Position numbers and translations under genes: made by a program
The notes under the pieces: model-generated
What the model was told of the DNA's origin: nothing
Database searches by the model: none
The model's input: the letters and a program-made list of their open reading frames with translations, nothing else
Part shown: piece by piece, positions 1-8,135 of the stretch
Numbering within the stretch: the stretch's first letter is position 1
Layout: each line of letters starts with the position of its first letter
Source of the DNA: Kofleriaceae bacterium
GTDB lineage: Bacteria; Myxococcota_A; Polyangia; Haliangiales; Haliangiaceae
Assembly: GCA_013368795.1 (NCBI GenBank)
Contig: JABFXX010000652.1
Span: 1-38,730 of the forward strand
DNA length: 38,730 nt
Reading direction: 5' to 3'

Positions 1-683
1 CGCACGATGGCGGGCTTCACGGTGTCGAGGATCTTGTCGCGACCACCGACGGCGGCAACGTGCGCGGGCTTCAGATAGGTGCCCCACCTCGGATGGCGCA
101 CGTACGTGTCCCCAAGGAGATGAGAGCTCGCCGCATACGACCTGATCTCCTGCGGGCGTGGGTGCATCAGCGTACCGTTGAGCGACGTGAGACTGAGCCA
201 GATCTCTGCCCGCAGCACGTACTCGTTCGTCGCTGTCACGATAACGCCATGCTTGACGCCCAGGGCCGAGACGATCTCGTGCTGTAGCTCGACCCATGCC
301 GCACTCACCGCGTCGACATCGACGTCTTCTGGTACACGCCACCGCGCATTCGACTGGATGCTCAGGCTCGGTGACGATTGACGTCCAGTGCTAGCATCGA
401 AATGGGCATGATCGAGCGAATCCTTCTTGCTCATGCTGAACGTCGCACTGGCAACCGAGCTCGCGGCAAGCGCCTGCAGCGCCGTGTCGCGCATCCGTGC
501 CGCCGCGATCTGGCCCGAAAACCGTTGCTCCGCGGGCAGGCCCGGCACATACGTCGTCGTTAGGAGCTTGAACTGATAAATCCAACGCGGATCGACGACG
601 AGGTTCGCAAGCCGCGCCTGGCGTGCAGGATCGCGCGCCAGCGCGTCGTCCTCGACACATTGCATTCCAAGAATCAGCCCCAC
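1..683 (-). CDS. Partial immunity-like protein, DUF3396/type VI immunity-like (paralogue A, C-terminus off window)
   Basis: The frame is open from the GTG at 683 to the left edge, so the C-terminus is missing. Read by eye, about 74% of its 227 visible residues match the paralogue at 1608-2417, including the motifs SKKDSLDHAHFD, ELQHEIV, HGVIVTATNEYVL and HPRWGTYLK. The GTG is chosen because it matches the paralogue's start (GLILGMQCVEDDAL) and has a GAGGGGAG ribosome site at 688-695. There is no signal peptide, so it should be cytoplasmic. The late WGTYL...HVAAVGGRDK segment resembles the end of DUF3396 (type VI immunity family) proteins as I remember them. The family call is tentative; the homology to its two neighbours is direct. 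It follows paralogue B by 24 bases and is probably in the same operon. Role inferred: neutralising the putative toxin at 2417-3958. Confidence 0.6.
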   Translation of the reverse strand, partial: MGLILGMQCVEDDALARDPARQARLANLVVDPRWIYQFKLLTTTYVPGLPAEQRFSGQIAAARMRDTALQALAASSVASATFSMSKKDSLDHAHFDASTGRQSSPSLSIQSNARWRVPEDVDVDAVSAAWVELQHEIVSALGVKHGVIVTATNEYVLRAEIWLSLTSLNGTLMHPRPQEIRSYAASSHLLGDTYVRHPRWGTYLKPAHVAAVGGRDKILDTVKPAIV

Positions 684-707
684 GGGACTCCCCTCAATAG
701 TTCCGTA

Positions 708-1523
708 TCACGACTGCGGCTGTGTGATCGGAGCCAATAGCCCTTCGAGCGCACGGCGACGCTCGAGAGCTTCCGCGCTCAAGGCATCGGCCGCCTTCAC
801 CGAGCACTGCACGTACAGGAGCTTGCCGACCTCGCGCGTCACCGCAGCGGCAGAGGCGAGCTTCGCCCGCCCCACCCTCTCGACCACCGCAGGGGCGAGA
901 TAGGTGCCCCACTCCGGTGGCCGGATCCATGTGCTGCCGAGCGTGCGCCGCCCGGTTGCGATCCGAGCGTTCTGGTTATGCGGATGATCTGCCGGCTGGT
1001 CGGGACGGCGGCTTCCGGTGCCATAGAGCAGCGACCAGACGTGCCGCTCGTCGGGCCGAGCGAAGATCACCGCGTTTGGCGCATCGAGCAGGACGACGAG
1101 CTCGTGCAGAACCTCGATCCATTCATCGAGCGCGTCAGGCCGCGGCAGCTTCTCGGCCCGGGCGAACAGCTTTGCCTCGAACGGAAAGTCGGTTCCCTCT
1201 GCGCGTCCCGTGTACTCGGCGTGGCCGCCGTCGATCTGCGCGAAGACATGATTCAGCTCGTCCTTGCGGCTCGCGACGACATGAATGCCGAGCGAGCTGT
1301 CGGAGCGCAATACATCCAGCGCCGTCGCGCGCAGCTGGGTATGCGGAATCTTGCCCGCCGGCCAAGGATAGACCGGCCTCTCGGGCATCGGCGTCGGCCG
1401 CACCAGCATCATCGGCCATGGCCACCTGCTGTCGACGAGTAGCTCTGCCACGCGCGCCGCAACCTCCGGCTCCGCATGGATCGCGCGTGCATACAGCGCG
1501 AGAAACCCGAACCCTCTATTCAC
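708..1523 (-). CDS. Immunity-like protein, DUF3396/type VI immunity-like (divergent paralogue B)
   Basis: This 271-residue protein is the middle member of the three-gene array. It keeps the family skeleton (a VAELLVDSRW start region, a SRKDELNHVFAQ segment, ELVVLLDAPNAVIFA, then EWGTYLAPAVVERVG and a LLYVQ strand, ending LLAPIT) but is far more diverged than copies A and C are from each other. The GTG at 1523 is the first possible start, since an in-frame TGA lies five codons upstream, and its N-terminus aligns with the paralogues. No signal peptide or membrane segment is visible, which suggests a cytoplasmic protein. It lies 84 bases downstream of copy C and 24 upstream of copy A. Divergence within a tandem array is what would be expected if each copy recognises a different toxin variant, but that is inference. 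Confidence 0.65.
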   Translation of the reverse strand: MNRGFGFLALYARAIHAEPEVAARVAELLVDSRWPWPMMLVRPTPMPERPVYPWPAGKIPHTQLRATALDVLRSDSSLGIHVVASRKDELNHVFAQIDGGHAEYTGRAEGTDFPFEAKLFARAEKLPRPDALDEWIEVLHELVVLLDAPNAVIFARPDERHVWSLLYGTGSRRPDQPADHPHNQNARIATGRRTLGSTWIRPPEWGTYLAPAVVERVGRAKLASAAAVTREVGKLLYVQCSVKAADALSAEALERRRALEGLLAPITQPQS

Positions 1524-1607
1524 TTCGGCTCTCGGTCATGGGTCGCCCGATAGCTCCGCGAACAAGTCATTAGAATTCTCCCCCCGACGCACAGCCCCAC
1601 GTCCTCG

Positions 1608-2417
1608 TTACTCGGGAGGCACCGTGATCGGCGCGAGGAGCTCGGCGAACGCGCGATAGCGAGCCTTGGCCACGTCGCTCGTCGCCTCCGACACGCGCTC
1701 GGTCAGCTGGATGTAGAGCAGGTCACCGACGTCGCGCACTACGGCGGGCTTCACGATGTCGAGGATCTTATCGCGACCACCGACGGCGGCAACATGCGCG
1801 GCCTTCAGATAGGTGCCCCATCTTGGATGGCGCACGTACTCGTTGCCGAGCATCCGAGACCTCACCGCGTACGAGGAGATCTCGTTCGGCCTCGGATGCA
1901 TGACTTTGCCGTCGACCGAGGTGAGGCTGAGCCAGACCTCGGCATTCAGCACGTACTCGTTTGTCGCGGTCACGATCACGCCGTGCTTGGCTCCGAGGGT
2001 CTCGACGATCTCGTGCTGGAGCTCGACCCAGGCCGCGCCGGCGGTATCGACGTCCGTGCCCTCGGGAACGCGCCACCGGGCATTTGCACGAATGCTGACG
2101 CTCGGCGTCGCGTCGCGTCCAGTTCTCACGTCGAAGTGAGCGTGATCGAGTGAGTCCTTCTTGCTGATGCTGAACATCGCAGTCGTCACGTTGTCCGAGG
2201 ACAGCGTCTGCCAGGCGGCGTCGCGCATGCGTGCTGCCGGGACCACGCCGACGAACCGCGGCTCGCTCGGGCCTAGCGGCACGTAGGTCGGAGTGATGAG
2301 CTTGAACGTATATCGCCATCGCGGATCGACGACGAGATCCGCAAGTCGCGACTGGCGCGCAGCATCCCGCGCCAGCGCGTCGTCCTCGACGCATTGCATA
2401 CCAAGAATGAGTCCCAC
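1608..2417 (-). CDS. Immunity-like protein, DUF3396/type VI immunity-like (paralogue C)
   Basis: Complete 269-residue cytoplasmic-looking protein. Order of recognisable parts: GLILGMQC N-terminal strand, VVDPRW, SKKDSLDHAHFD near residue 90, ELQHEIVETLGAKHGVIVTAT near 135-155, then HPRWGTYLKAAHVAAVGG near 200 and a last strand LLYIQLTE followed by FAELLAPIT. The arrangement fits the DUF3396 (type VI immunity) family as I recall it, without a database search. The GTG start at 2417 overlaps the TAG stop of the secreted protein gene at 2417-3958 by one base (TAGTG), so translation is probably coupled. That coupling, and two further copies downstream, are the best evidence that it works with that secreted protein. 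I infer a toxin-antidote relationship; a periplasmic or signalling partner is possible but less likely because it lacks an export signal. Confidence 0.65.
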   Translation of the reverse strand: MGLILGMQCVEDDALARDAARQSRLADLVVDPRWRYTFKLITPTYVPLGPSEPRFVGVVPAARMRDAAWQTLSSDNVTTAMFSISKKDSLDHAHFDVRTGRDATPSVSIRANARWRVPEGTDVDTAGAAWVELQHEIVETLGAKHGVIVTATNEYVLNAEVWLSLTSVDGKVMHPRPNEISSYAVRSRMLGNEYVRHPRWGTYLKAAHVAAVGGRDKILDIVKPAVVRDVGDLLYIQLTERVSEATSDVAKARYRAFAELLAPITVPPE

Positions 2418-3958
2418 TAGTCGGACTCCGAAACGTCCGACGAGATGCCGCTGAGATCCTCACCGAGCTCCTTTGATTCAGATTCGGAAGGACAAAACTT
2501 GTACGTCTGCAGGCTGCTCTTCGTCGTGATTTCGCCGTCTCGGACGCAGTTCCTGATATCTGGATATCGCTTGAACAGGTCGTCCTTGTTCTTCTTGAAC
2601 CACTTCTGAAGCGCCGCCTCATAGGCATCCTTCTGCTTGTTGCCCATCGCCTTTGCTTCGTCGTTCTCGGGTTTGAGCTCGATCACCTCGCACGTGGAGC
2701 CAGTAGTGACGCAGTCTGCCGCGCAGCCCGACCCAGAGCGGATGGGGTTGTCACAGTATGTGTTCTCGATCGCGAACTCCTTGTATCCGCTGCAGGACCA
2801 ACTCGCGTGATAGTTGGTTCCGTATTGCATCTTCGCTTTGATCTTCGGATTGTTCGATCCTTGTAGATCCGAGTTCCTGATCTTCTCGAGCGTCGTGCGG
2901 TTGGCTCGCAGCCCTTCGAGAACCTCCTTCGAGCCTTTGTACTTCTTGAGCTTGTCCGACGTGGCTCGTTCGCCCAGTCGGTCGGACTGGCCCAGCAGCG
3001 TGCCGTACGCGCTATTGATCTGGCTCGCCCATCGATCCGCCACTGCGTTCGCCTTCTGCTCGATGTCCTTCAGATCGACGCCCTTGGTGCACATGACCTC
3101 ACGGAGCTCCTTATGGTCCTGGTCGGTCATCTCCCGCACCTTTCGTGCAGAGGCGAGCCATGTGTTGTAGTCGATCTTGAGCTGACGCACCGTCTGCTTG
3201 ACGTTCCCTGTGTACGTCTGCAGGTCCTTGAGTGCAGCCTCGATGTCGGGATGCTTGTCGCTGAGAGCGAGACGTTTACATGCAGCCTCGACCGGCGCAT
3301 AGCGGTCTCTCCAGTACGGCATCATGCGCGAGGCCGCATCCTTGTACTTATCCCGTACGTCGTACCAGGGATCGCTAGAGGAGACGGAGATGTCGAACCG
3401 GACGTAGGACTCGTTGTTCCGAAAGTCGCTTTGGGCATTCTTCAACTGCTCGAGCAACGGCGCGTAGAGGCGCCCGTACTCTTGCCCTTTTGCAGGAAGC
3501 TTTGTCGTCGCCTCATCGGCGTCGTCCGGCCGGCCCACATAGGCGCGTATCAGGGTCTGGAGATCCGCTTCGTCGCGAACACACTTGTCGGCCACGCCGT
3601 CCGCGAGAAACTGAACGCGCTTGATCTCCTTCAGTGCGCGCATACCCTCGCGAAACGAATCGATGTAACCGGGATAGTTCGAGACAATCGTATTCGCGTC
3701 CTGATCGCTCTCCTTGACGTCACGGAGCTTGCTCACGAGGTCGGAGACTTCGCGCGCGAGGTACAGCGCTTCATCGGCGTAGCTGGAGTCGCGTCTCGAA
3801 TGGAAGTCGGAGAGCTTGTCGGAGATGCGGCGCACCTTGTCGTTGATCTCGCGCTTGAGCGAGTTTCGATCTGATTCGCTGTCTGCAACCGCGAACCGAC
3901 CGGACAGAACACTTACCGCGAGGACCACAACGGCGAACGCCGCCACCCATTTCAACAT
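2417..3958 (-). CDS. Secreted coiled-coil protein with C-terminal PD-(D/E)XK nuclease-like motif; candidate toxin
   Basis: This 513-residue protein starts with a Sec signal peptide (residues 1-25, hydrophobic core FAVVVLAVSVL, cut near AVA-DS). Residues 30-390 are charged, helical and coiled-coil-like, with no repeats. Residues 395-500 are Cys-rich. In this part D415 is followed by CEVIELKP (ExK at 427-429), then G439, Q442 and Y446, the spacing seen in restriction-endonuclease-fold toxin tails (D...ExK...G..Q...Y). Family knowledge: that pattern marks PD-(D/E)XK nucleases in polymorphic toxins. Inference: a secreted nuclease-type toxin. G+C content and codon use are lower than in the neighbours, suggesting acquisition by transfer. 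The stop overlaps the start of immunity-like copy C by one base. The weak point is that the catalytic reading rests on a short motif; a purely structural periplasmic protein cannot be excluded. Confidence 0.55.
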   Translation of the reverse strand: MLKWVAAFAVVVLAVSVLSGRFAVADSESDRNSLKREINDKVRRISDKLSDFHSRRDSSYADEALYLAREVSDLVSKLRDVKESDQDANTIVSNYPGYIDSFREGMRALKEIKRVQFLADGVADKCVRDEADLQTLIRAYVGRPDDADEATTKLPAKGQEYGRLYAPLLEQLKNAQSDFRNNESYVRFDISVSSSDPWYDVRDKYKDAASRMMPYWRDRYAPVEAACKRLALSDKHPDIEAALKDLQTYTGNVKQTVRQLKIDYNTWLASARKVREMTDQDHKELREVMCTKGVDLKDIEQKANAVADRWASQINSAYGTLLGQSDRLGERATSDKLKKYKGSKEVLEGLRANRTTLEKIRNSDLQGSNNPKIKAKMQYGTNYHASWSCSGYKEFAIENTYCDNPIRSGSGCAADCVTTGSTCEVIELKPENDEAKAMGNKQKDAYEAALQKWFKKNKDDLFKRYPDIRNCVRDGEITTKSSLQTYKFCPSESESKELGEDLSGISSDVSESD

Positions 3959-3967
3959 GCGAGAAGT

Positions 3968-3987
3968 CGTATCACGGGGCCGATACG
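3968..3987 (-). promoter_or_regulatory. Inverted repeat upstream of the candidate toxin gene
   Basis: CGTATC and GATACG form a perfect 6-bp inverted repeat with an 8-base spacer, ending ten bases upstream of the ATG at 3958. It sits where an operator or 5' leader structure would be expected. No recognised binding motif. Confidence 0.3.
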
Positions 3988-3993
3988 AACAAG

Positions 3994-4010
3994 TGCAACC
4001 GTTTGTTGCA
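3994..4010 (-). terminator. Possible stem-loop at the end of the frameshifted gene
   Basis: TGCAAC and GTTGCA pair perfectly around a 5-base loop, 21 bases beyond the stop codon of the gene at 4031-4862. There is no T run after it, so it is at best a weak terminator. It could also belong to the promoter region of the toxin-like gene. Confidence 0.25.
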
Positions 4011-4030
4011 GCGGTCCCGACCTGCGCGCA

Positions 4031-4862
4031 TTAGGTCTGATTCGCGCTCGATAGCTCGACCAGCCAGCGCCGCGGCACATGCAGCTCGAACTGGTCTCGC
4101 CGCGAGCTCGTTCCGTTGACGGTCAACAGTCGATGCTTGCCGAACGGATACTCGGTCGCGTGCTCGTGCTCCGCGAGCGCGCGGTTGGGCACCTTCGAGA
4201 TGCTCATCGCGCCAGCGGGCGGTAGCCACCACTGCAGCCACGACGTGGTCCAGCTCGAGCACTTAGAGGCGTCCGACCGCGAGCTCTGGCGGGCCGCATT
4301 GCAGCGCAGCCGCACGACATCGTCGACGCACGACGCCTCGACGTGCATCTCGCGCGAGCTCGGCAGCGTGCGCCAGTTAGAGTCGAGCGGTGCGGCGAGC
4401 GACGCGCGCGTGACGCCGAACAGCATCGCGACGGGTCTGCATAGGGTGCTCGTCGCGAAGTACCTTGAGCTCGAAGCACGGCTCGGCATAGCCGTTCGGC
4501 TTGTTGTACGAGAACAGCACCATCACACCGTGGCCCTTGTAGGTGCGAAAGCCGGGCGGGCCAGCGCTCTTCGGCGCCTTGGTGAGCGTGTCGTCGAGGT
4601 AGCCCGTGATCCATCCGTAGATGTGCTCCCAGACCGCGTCGGCTCCGCCGATCTGGAACTGGCGGATCGAGAGCTCGGCCGCGACAGGTGACGCGCTCAG
4701 GTTCGCCCGCGGAGGGAGCAGGGGCGGATTCATGCGAAAGCGCAGCGGCCCGATGATCGGCGCCAGCTCCTCCATCGTCGGGAACGGCGCGCTCGCCGGC
4801 GGTACTCCGTCGACGTCGAGGAGTACCAGGAGCTCGCTGAACGAGAACACCGCATTGCCCAC
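4031..4862 (-). pseudogene. Frameshifted gene of unknown function
   Basis: Two frames on the minus strand join into one gene of about 277 codons. The first runs from the GTG at 4862 (GNAVFSFSELLVLLDVDG...) and is protein-like to about CFELK near 4460, after which it hits a stop at 4377. The second frame, displaced by one base, keeps strongly G/C-ending codons from about 4465 to the stop at 4031 and contains WTTSWLQWWLPPAGAM and a C-terminal HVPRRWLVELS. The switch lies between roughly 4425 and 4475. No signal peptide or known domain is recognisable. The single-base shift could be a true inactivating mutation, a sequencing or assembly error, or rarely a programmed shift; I see no long homopolymer there. 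The 72-base gap to the toxin-like gene leaves co-transcription possible. Confidence 0.55.
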
Positions 4863-4996
4863 GGCGGAATGGACCCTAGCGCCGCGCCATGACAGACCGA
4901 CACGAATACGATCCGACAGCGGCTACCGACGTGATTCCGGCAACTTGCAAGAATTCATCGCGGCACCGATGAGTTTTGGATCGGGGTCTCGTTTGA

Positions 4997-5929
4997 GTGG
5001 GCATGACGCCGCAACATGCCTACGCCACCGTGAACCTTCCCCTCGAACAACACCGAAGCGCGCTCCGCGCGCACTGCTACCGGATGCTCGGCTCGTACAG
5101 CGATGCCGAGGACCTGGTGCAAGAGACGATGATCCGCGCGTGGTCGGCGCAGGGCTCGTACGATCCGTCGACCGGCGAGGTCGGGCTGCGCCGCTGGCTG
5201 TATCGCATCGCGACGAACGCGTGCCTCGATTTCCTCAAGAGCGCGTCGCGCCGCGTGTCGTCGGCCTCGAGCTCGTTCTCGGAAATCTCGTGGATCCAGC
5301 CGATGCCGGATCGCCTGCTCGATGACGAGACCGCATCGAAGGAGACGATCGCACTCGGTTTCCTCGCGCTGATCCAGATGCTGCCCGCGCAGCAGCGTGC
5401 GGTGTATCTGTGCCGCGAGGTGCTCGGCTGGACGGCCGCGGAGACGGCCGAGACGCTCGAGATCAGCGTCGCCGCCGCGAACTCCGCGCTGCAGCGCGCG
5501 AGAGAGACGGTCGATCGCAATGCAGGCACGCACCCGATGCCGAGCGAGCCGAGCGAATCCGAGCGCGCCGTGCTCGCCGCGTTCATCGACGCGCACCAGC
5601 GAGGTGACGCCGCGGCCGCGTTCGCGCTCATGCGCGAGGACATCCGCGTGACGATGCCGCCGCTGCCCGCGGTGTATGTCGGTCGCGACTCGATCCGACC
5701 GCTCCTCGTGCAGGCATTCGAGGCCGGCATGGGCGAGTGGCGCCTCGTGCCGACGATGGCGAACCGCATGCCGGCGGCCGTCAGCTACCTGCGCGCGCCC
5801 GGCGATACCGCGTTCCGCCTCTTCAAGATCGACGTGCTGCGCGTTGTCGATGGCACGGTCGCCGAGATCACGACGTTCGATGGCCGCGGCATGACGACGG
5901 CATTCGACATCCCGGAGGTGCTGCCGTGA
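4997..5929 (+). CDS. ECF sigma-70 factor with C-terminal SnoaL-like domain (SigX5/TIGR02960-like)
   Basis: Alternative sigma factor of about 310 residues. Region 2 lies at about 20-85 (HCYRMLGSYSDAEDLVQET, then RRWLYRIATNACLD). Region 4 lies at about 120-170 (LPAQQRAVYLCREVLGW followed by the helix-turn-helix ending SALQRARETV). After it comes an NTF2/SnoaL-like domain (about 190-300: VLAAFIDAHQRGDAAAAFALM...MPP...YVGRDSI). The spacing, WIQPMPD linker and fused tail match the SigX5/TIGR02960 group. No anti-sigma gene is adjacent, which fits sigma factors controlled by their own C-terminal domain. The frame opens with GTG at 4997, and ATG at 5003 is an equally good start. It overlaps the next gene by four bases (GTGA), so the hydrolase is probably an autoregulated target. 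Confidence 0.85.
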   Translation: MGMTPQHAYATVNLPLEQHRSALRAHCYRMLGSYSDAEDLVQETMIRAWSAQGSYDPSTGEVGLRRWLYRIATNACLDFLKSASRRVSSASSSFSEISWIQPMPDRLLDDETASKETIALGFLALIQMLPAQQRAVYLCREVLGWTAAETAETLEISVAAANSALQRARETVDRNAGTHPMPSEPSESERAVLAAFIDAHQRGDAAAAFALMREDIRVTMPPLPAVYVGRDSIRPLLVQAFEAGMGEWRLVPTMANRMPAAVSYLRAPGDTAFRLFKIDVLRVVDGTVAEITTFDGRGMTTAFDIPEVLP

Positions 5930-6798
5930 TCGCGCGCGCCCTCCTCCTCCTCACCACCCTGTTTCTCGCTTCCTGCACCACGACCGAGGCAAAGACGATG
6001 AGCACCAAGAAGACCGGTTACGCCGACATCAATGGCCTGCACCTTTATTACGAAATCCACGGCAGCGGCGAGCCGCTGATCGTCCTCCACGGCGGCTTCG
6101 GCTCCGTCGAGATGTTTGGCCCCAACATCGAGCTCCTCGCGAAGACGCGCCAGGTGATCGGCGTCGACCTGCAGGGCCACGGCCGCACCGCCGACATCGA
6201 TCGCCCGATGTCGGCCGAAGCGCTCGGCGATGATGTCGCCGCGCTGATCCAGCACCTCGGGTTCGAGAAGGCCGACGTGATGGGTTACTCGCTCGGGGGC
6301 GCCGCCGCGCTGCAGGCGGCGATTCGCCATCCCGAGCGCATTCGCAAGCTCGTGCTCGTCTCGACGGCGTTCGCCCGCAGCGGCTGGTTCCCCGAGGTCC
6401 GTGCGGGCTTCGACGCAATCGGCCCGCAGCTCGCCGCGATGATGAAGCAAGGCCCCGCGTATGCGTTCTACGAGAAGATCGCGCCGCGCCCGCAGGACTT
6501 CGAGCGCGTCGTCGAGAAGGTGGGCGCGATGGTGAAGCAGGACTACGATTGGTCCGCGCTGATCACCGACAAGCTACCGCCGACGCTGATCGTCGCCGGT
6601 GACGCCGATGGTCTGCGCCCGACGCACCTCGTCGAGATGTACGCGAAGCTCGGCGGTGGCCAGCGCGATCCGGGTTGGGATGGCTCTGCGGGTCGCTCGA
6701 AGTCGCAGCTCGCGATCCTTCCGGGAAAGACGCACTACGACATCGTCGCGTCGCCCACGCTCGCCGCGACGGTCGAGCCGTTCCTCGCGTCGCGCTGA
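5926..6798 (+). CDS. Lipoprotein alpha/beta-fold hydrolase
   Basis: 290-residue hydrolase. The N-terminus is a lipoprotein signal (LLLTTLFLASC, Cys17). The catalytic domain then shows the HGGFG oxyanion-hole region (55-59), the nucleophile elbow GYSLGG with Ser122, the acid region VAGDADGLRP and the base near GKTHYDI. Substrate cannot be told. The start is the GTG at 5926, with GGAGG at 5914-5918 seven bases upstream. It overlaps the sigma-factor stop as GTGA, so the two are coupled. The frame stays open further upstream, but that part lies on top of the sigma-factor gene and lacks its own ribosome site. Export of a hydrolase that is co-encoded with its own sigma factor suggests an envelope or detoxification response; this is inference. 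Confidence 0.85.
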   Translation: MIARALLLLTTLFLASCTTTEAKTMSTKKTGYADINGLHLYYEIHGSGEPLIVLHGGFGSVEMFGPNIELLAKTRQVIGVDLQGHGRTADIDRPMSAEALGDDVAALIQHLGFEKADVMGYSLGGAAALQAAIRHPERIRKLVLVSTAFARSGWFPEVRAGFDAIGPQLAAMMKQGPAYAFYEKIAPRPQDFERVVEKVGAMVKQDYDWSALITDKLPPTLIVAGDADGLRPTHLVEMYAKLGGGQRDPGWDGSAGRSKSQLAILPGKTHYDIVASPTLAATVEPFLASR

Positions 6799-6875
6799 TC
6801 GCCGTCGCGTTCGCCACGTATGCGGCGTTCGCGACTCGCCTTGCCGGTCCGGCCGCGCACGATCACAGTCGCACT

Positions 6876-7631
6876 ATGAAGGTCGTGGTCATCGGTGGTT
6901 CGGGGTTGATCGGCAGCAAGGTTGTCTCGAACCTTCGCGCGGCGGGGCACGAAGCGATCGCCGCATCGCCTCAGTCGGGCGTCAACACGGTCACCGGCGA
7001 GGGGCTCGATGCAGTGCTCGCCGGCGCGCGTGTCGTCGTCGATGTCTCGAACGCGCCCTCCTGGGCAGATGCGGACGTGCTCGCATTCTTCGAGACCTCG
7101 ACGCGCAACCTGCTCGCGGCGGAGGCCAAGGCGGGCGTCGCGCATCACGTCGCGCTGTCGGTGGTAGGCGCCGATCGCGTCCCCGACAGCGGATACCTGC
7201 GGGCAAAGGCAGCGCAGGAGAAGCTGATCGAGAGCGGCGGCGTGCCATGGAGCATCGTCCGCGCGACGCAGTTCTTCGAGTTCCTCGGCCGCGTCGCAGA
7301 CAGCGCCGTTCACGACGGCACCATTCACCTGACGCCCGCGAAGGTCCAGCCGATCGCGGCCACCGATGTCGCGGCGGAAGTGACGCAGGCCGCGGTCGGT
7401 GAACCCACGCTGAGCATCACGGAGGTCGCCGGCCCCGAACGCATCGGCATGAACGAGATCGTTGGCCGCTATCTCTCCTCGATCGGCGACACGCGGAAGG
7501 TCGTCGTCGATCCGGAGGAGCGCTACTTCGGCGCGAAGCTCGACGACCGATCACTCACACCCGACGAAGGCGCACACATCGGTGCGATCGGGTTCGAGGA
7601 GTGGATGCGCGACCAGCCGCACGCACACTAG
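6876..7631 (+). CDS. NAD(P)-binding atypical SDR / NmrA-like oxidoreductase
   Basis: 251 residues. The Rossmann nucleotide-binding loop GGSGLIGS sits at residues 7-14 after a beta strand KVVVI. The classical YxxxK pair is not obvious, as in the atypical SDR group. The segment SVVGADRVPDSGYLRAKAAQE is typical of NmrA/HSCARG-like proteins and of reductases often linked to SigJ-type sigma factors. The ATG at 6876 is chosen because the Rossmann strand begins immediately after it; upstream sequence in the same frame is not protein-like. It lies 77 bases after the hydrolase on the same strand and is probably part of the sigma-factor operon. Together the three genes look like a stress regulon with its own regulator. 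The substrate is unknown. Confidence 0.8.
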   Translation: MKVVVIGGSGLIGSKVVSNLRAAGHEAIAASPQSGVNTVTGEGLDAVLAGARVVVDVSNAPSWADADVLAFFETSTRNLLAAEAKAGVAHHVALSVVGADRVPDSGYLRAKAAQEKLIESGGVPWSIVRATQFFEFLGRVADSAVHDGTIHLTPAKVQPIAATDVAAEVTQAAVGEPTLSITEVAGPERIGMNEIVGRYLSSIGDTRKVVVDPEERYFGAKLDDRSLTPDEGAHIGAIGFEEWMRDQPHAH

Positions 7632-7718
7632 CTCTTCGTAACTGTAGCGTCGTGCGCCACACGCGGTGCAAACCGGTGTCTGCAACCGCCGCGCGTGCTG
7701 ATCACGTAAGCTGCGCGC

Positions 7719-8132
7719 ATGTCGTGGGCCATGAGTTGTGTGCTGCCGTGGAAGGAGCTCGACTTCGATCGCGTGCGCGCTGCGATCGAGGACGCGATTC
7801 GTCTGTGCGCCGTGGCGCGGCCGGAGTACTCGGACTCGCGCGTGACAGAGATCGACCGCGAGCGCGGCTACATCCACGTCGCGTATCCGGCTCGGCTCGT
7901 CGAGCTCGTAGGCTGGGAGGCCGACCCACCGAGCACGTCGAGCGATGGCGAGCCGTACACCTGCTCGTACTGGCACTACCTGATCGCGGCGGATCCGAAG
8001 ACCGATTTCGACGGGGAGTGTGGCGTCAGGCTCCGGTCGAATGTCAGCTCGAACCGCGACGCGTGGATCACCGCCACGCAGGTACTCGAGCGCCTGGAGA
8101 AGCTGCTCGACGGAGAGATGATCGACTACTGA
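7719..8132 (+). CDS. Hypothetical cytoplasmic protein, 137 residues
   Basis: No family recognised. Codon use is typical of the region (third positions mostly G or C), there is no signal peptide, and the composition is acidic and globular with several Trp and Tyr (WHYLIAADPKTDF). It ends in a helix VLERLEKLLDGEMI. ATG at 7719 is used; ATG at 7731 is a good alternative. Neither has a strong ribosome site. The 87 bases upstream hold nothing recognisable. The stop is three bases from the convergent lipoprotein gene's stop. The reading frame is solid; the function is unknown. Confidence 0.6.
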   Translation: MSWAMSCVLPWKELDFDRVRAAIEDAIRLCAVARPEYSDSRVTEIDRERGYIHVAYPARLVELVGWEADPPSTSSDGEPYTCSYWHYLIAADPKTDFDGECGVRLRSNVSSNRDAWITATQVLERLEKLLDGEMIDY

Positions 8133-8135
8133 CCG

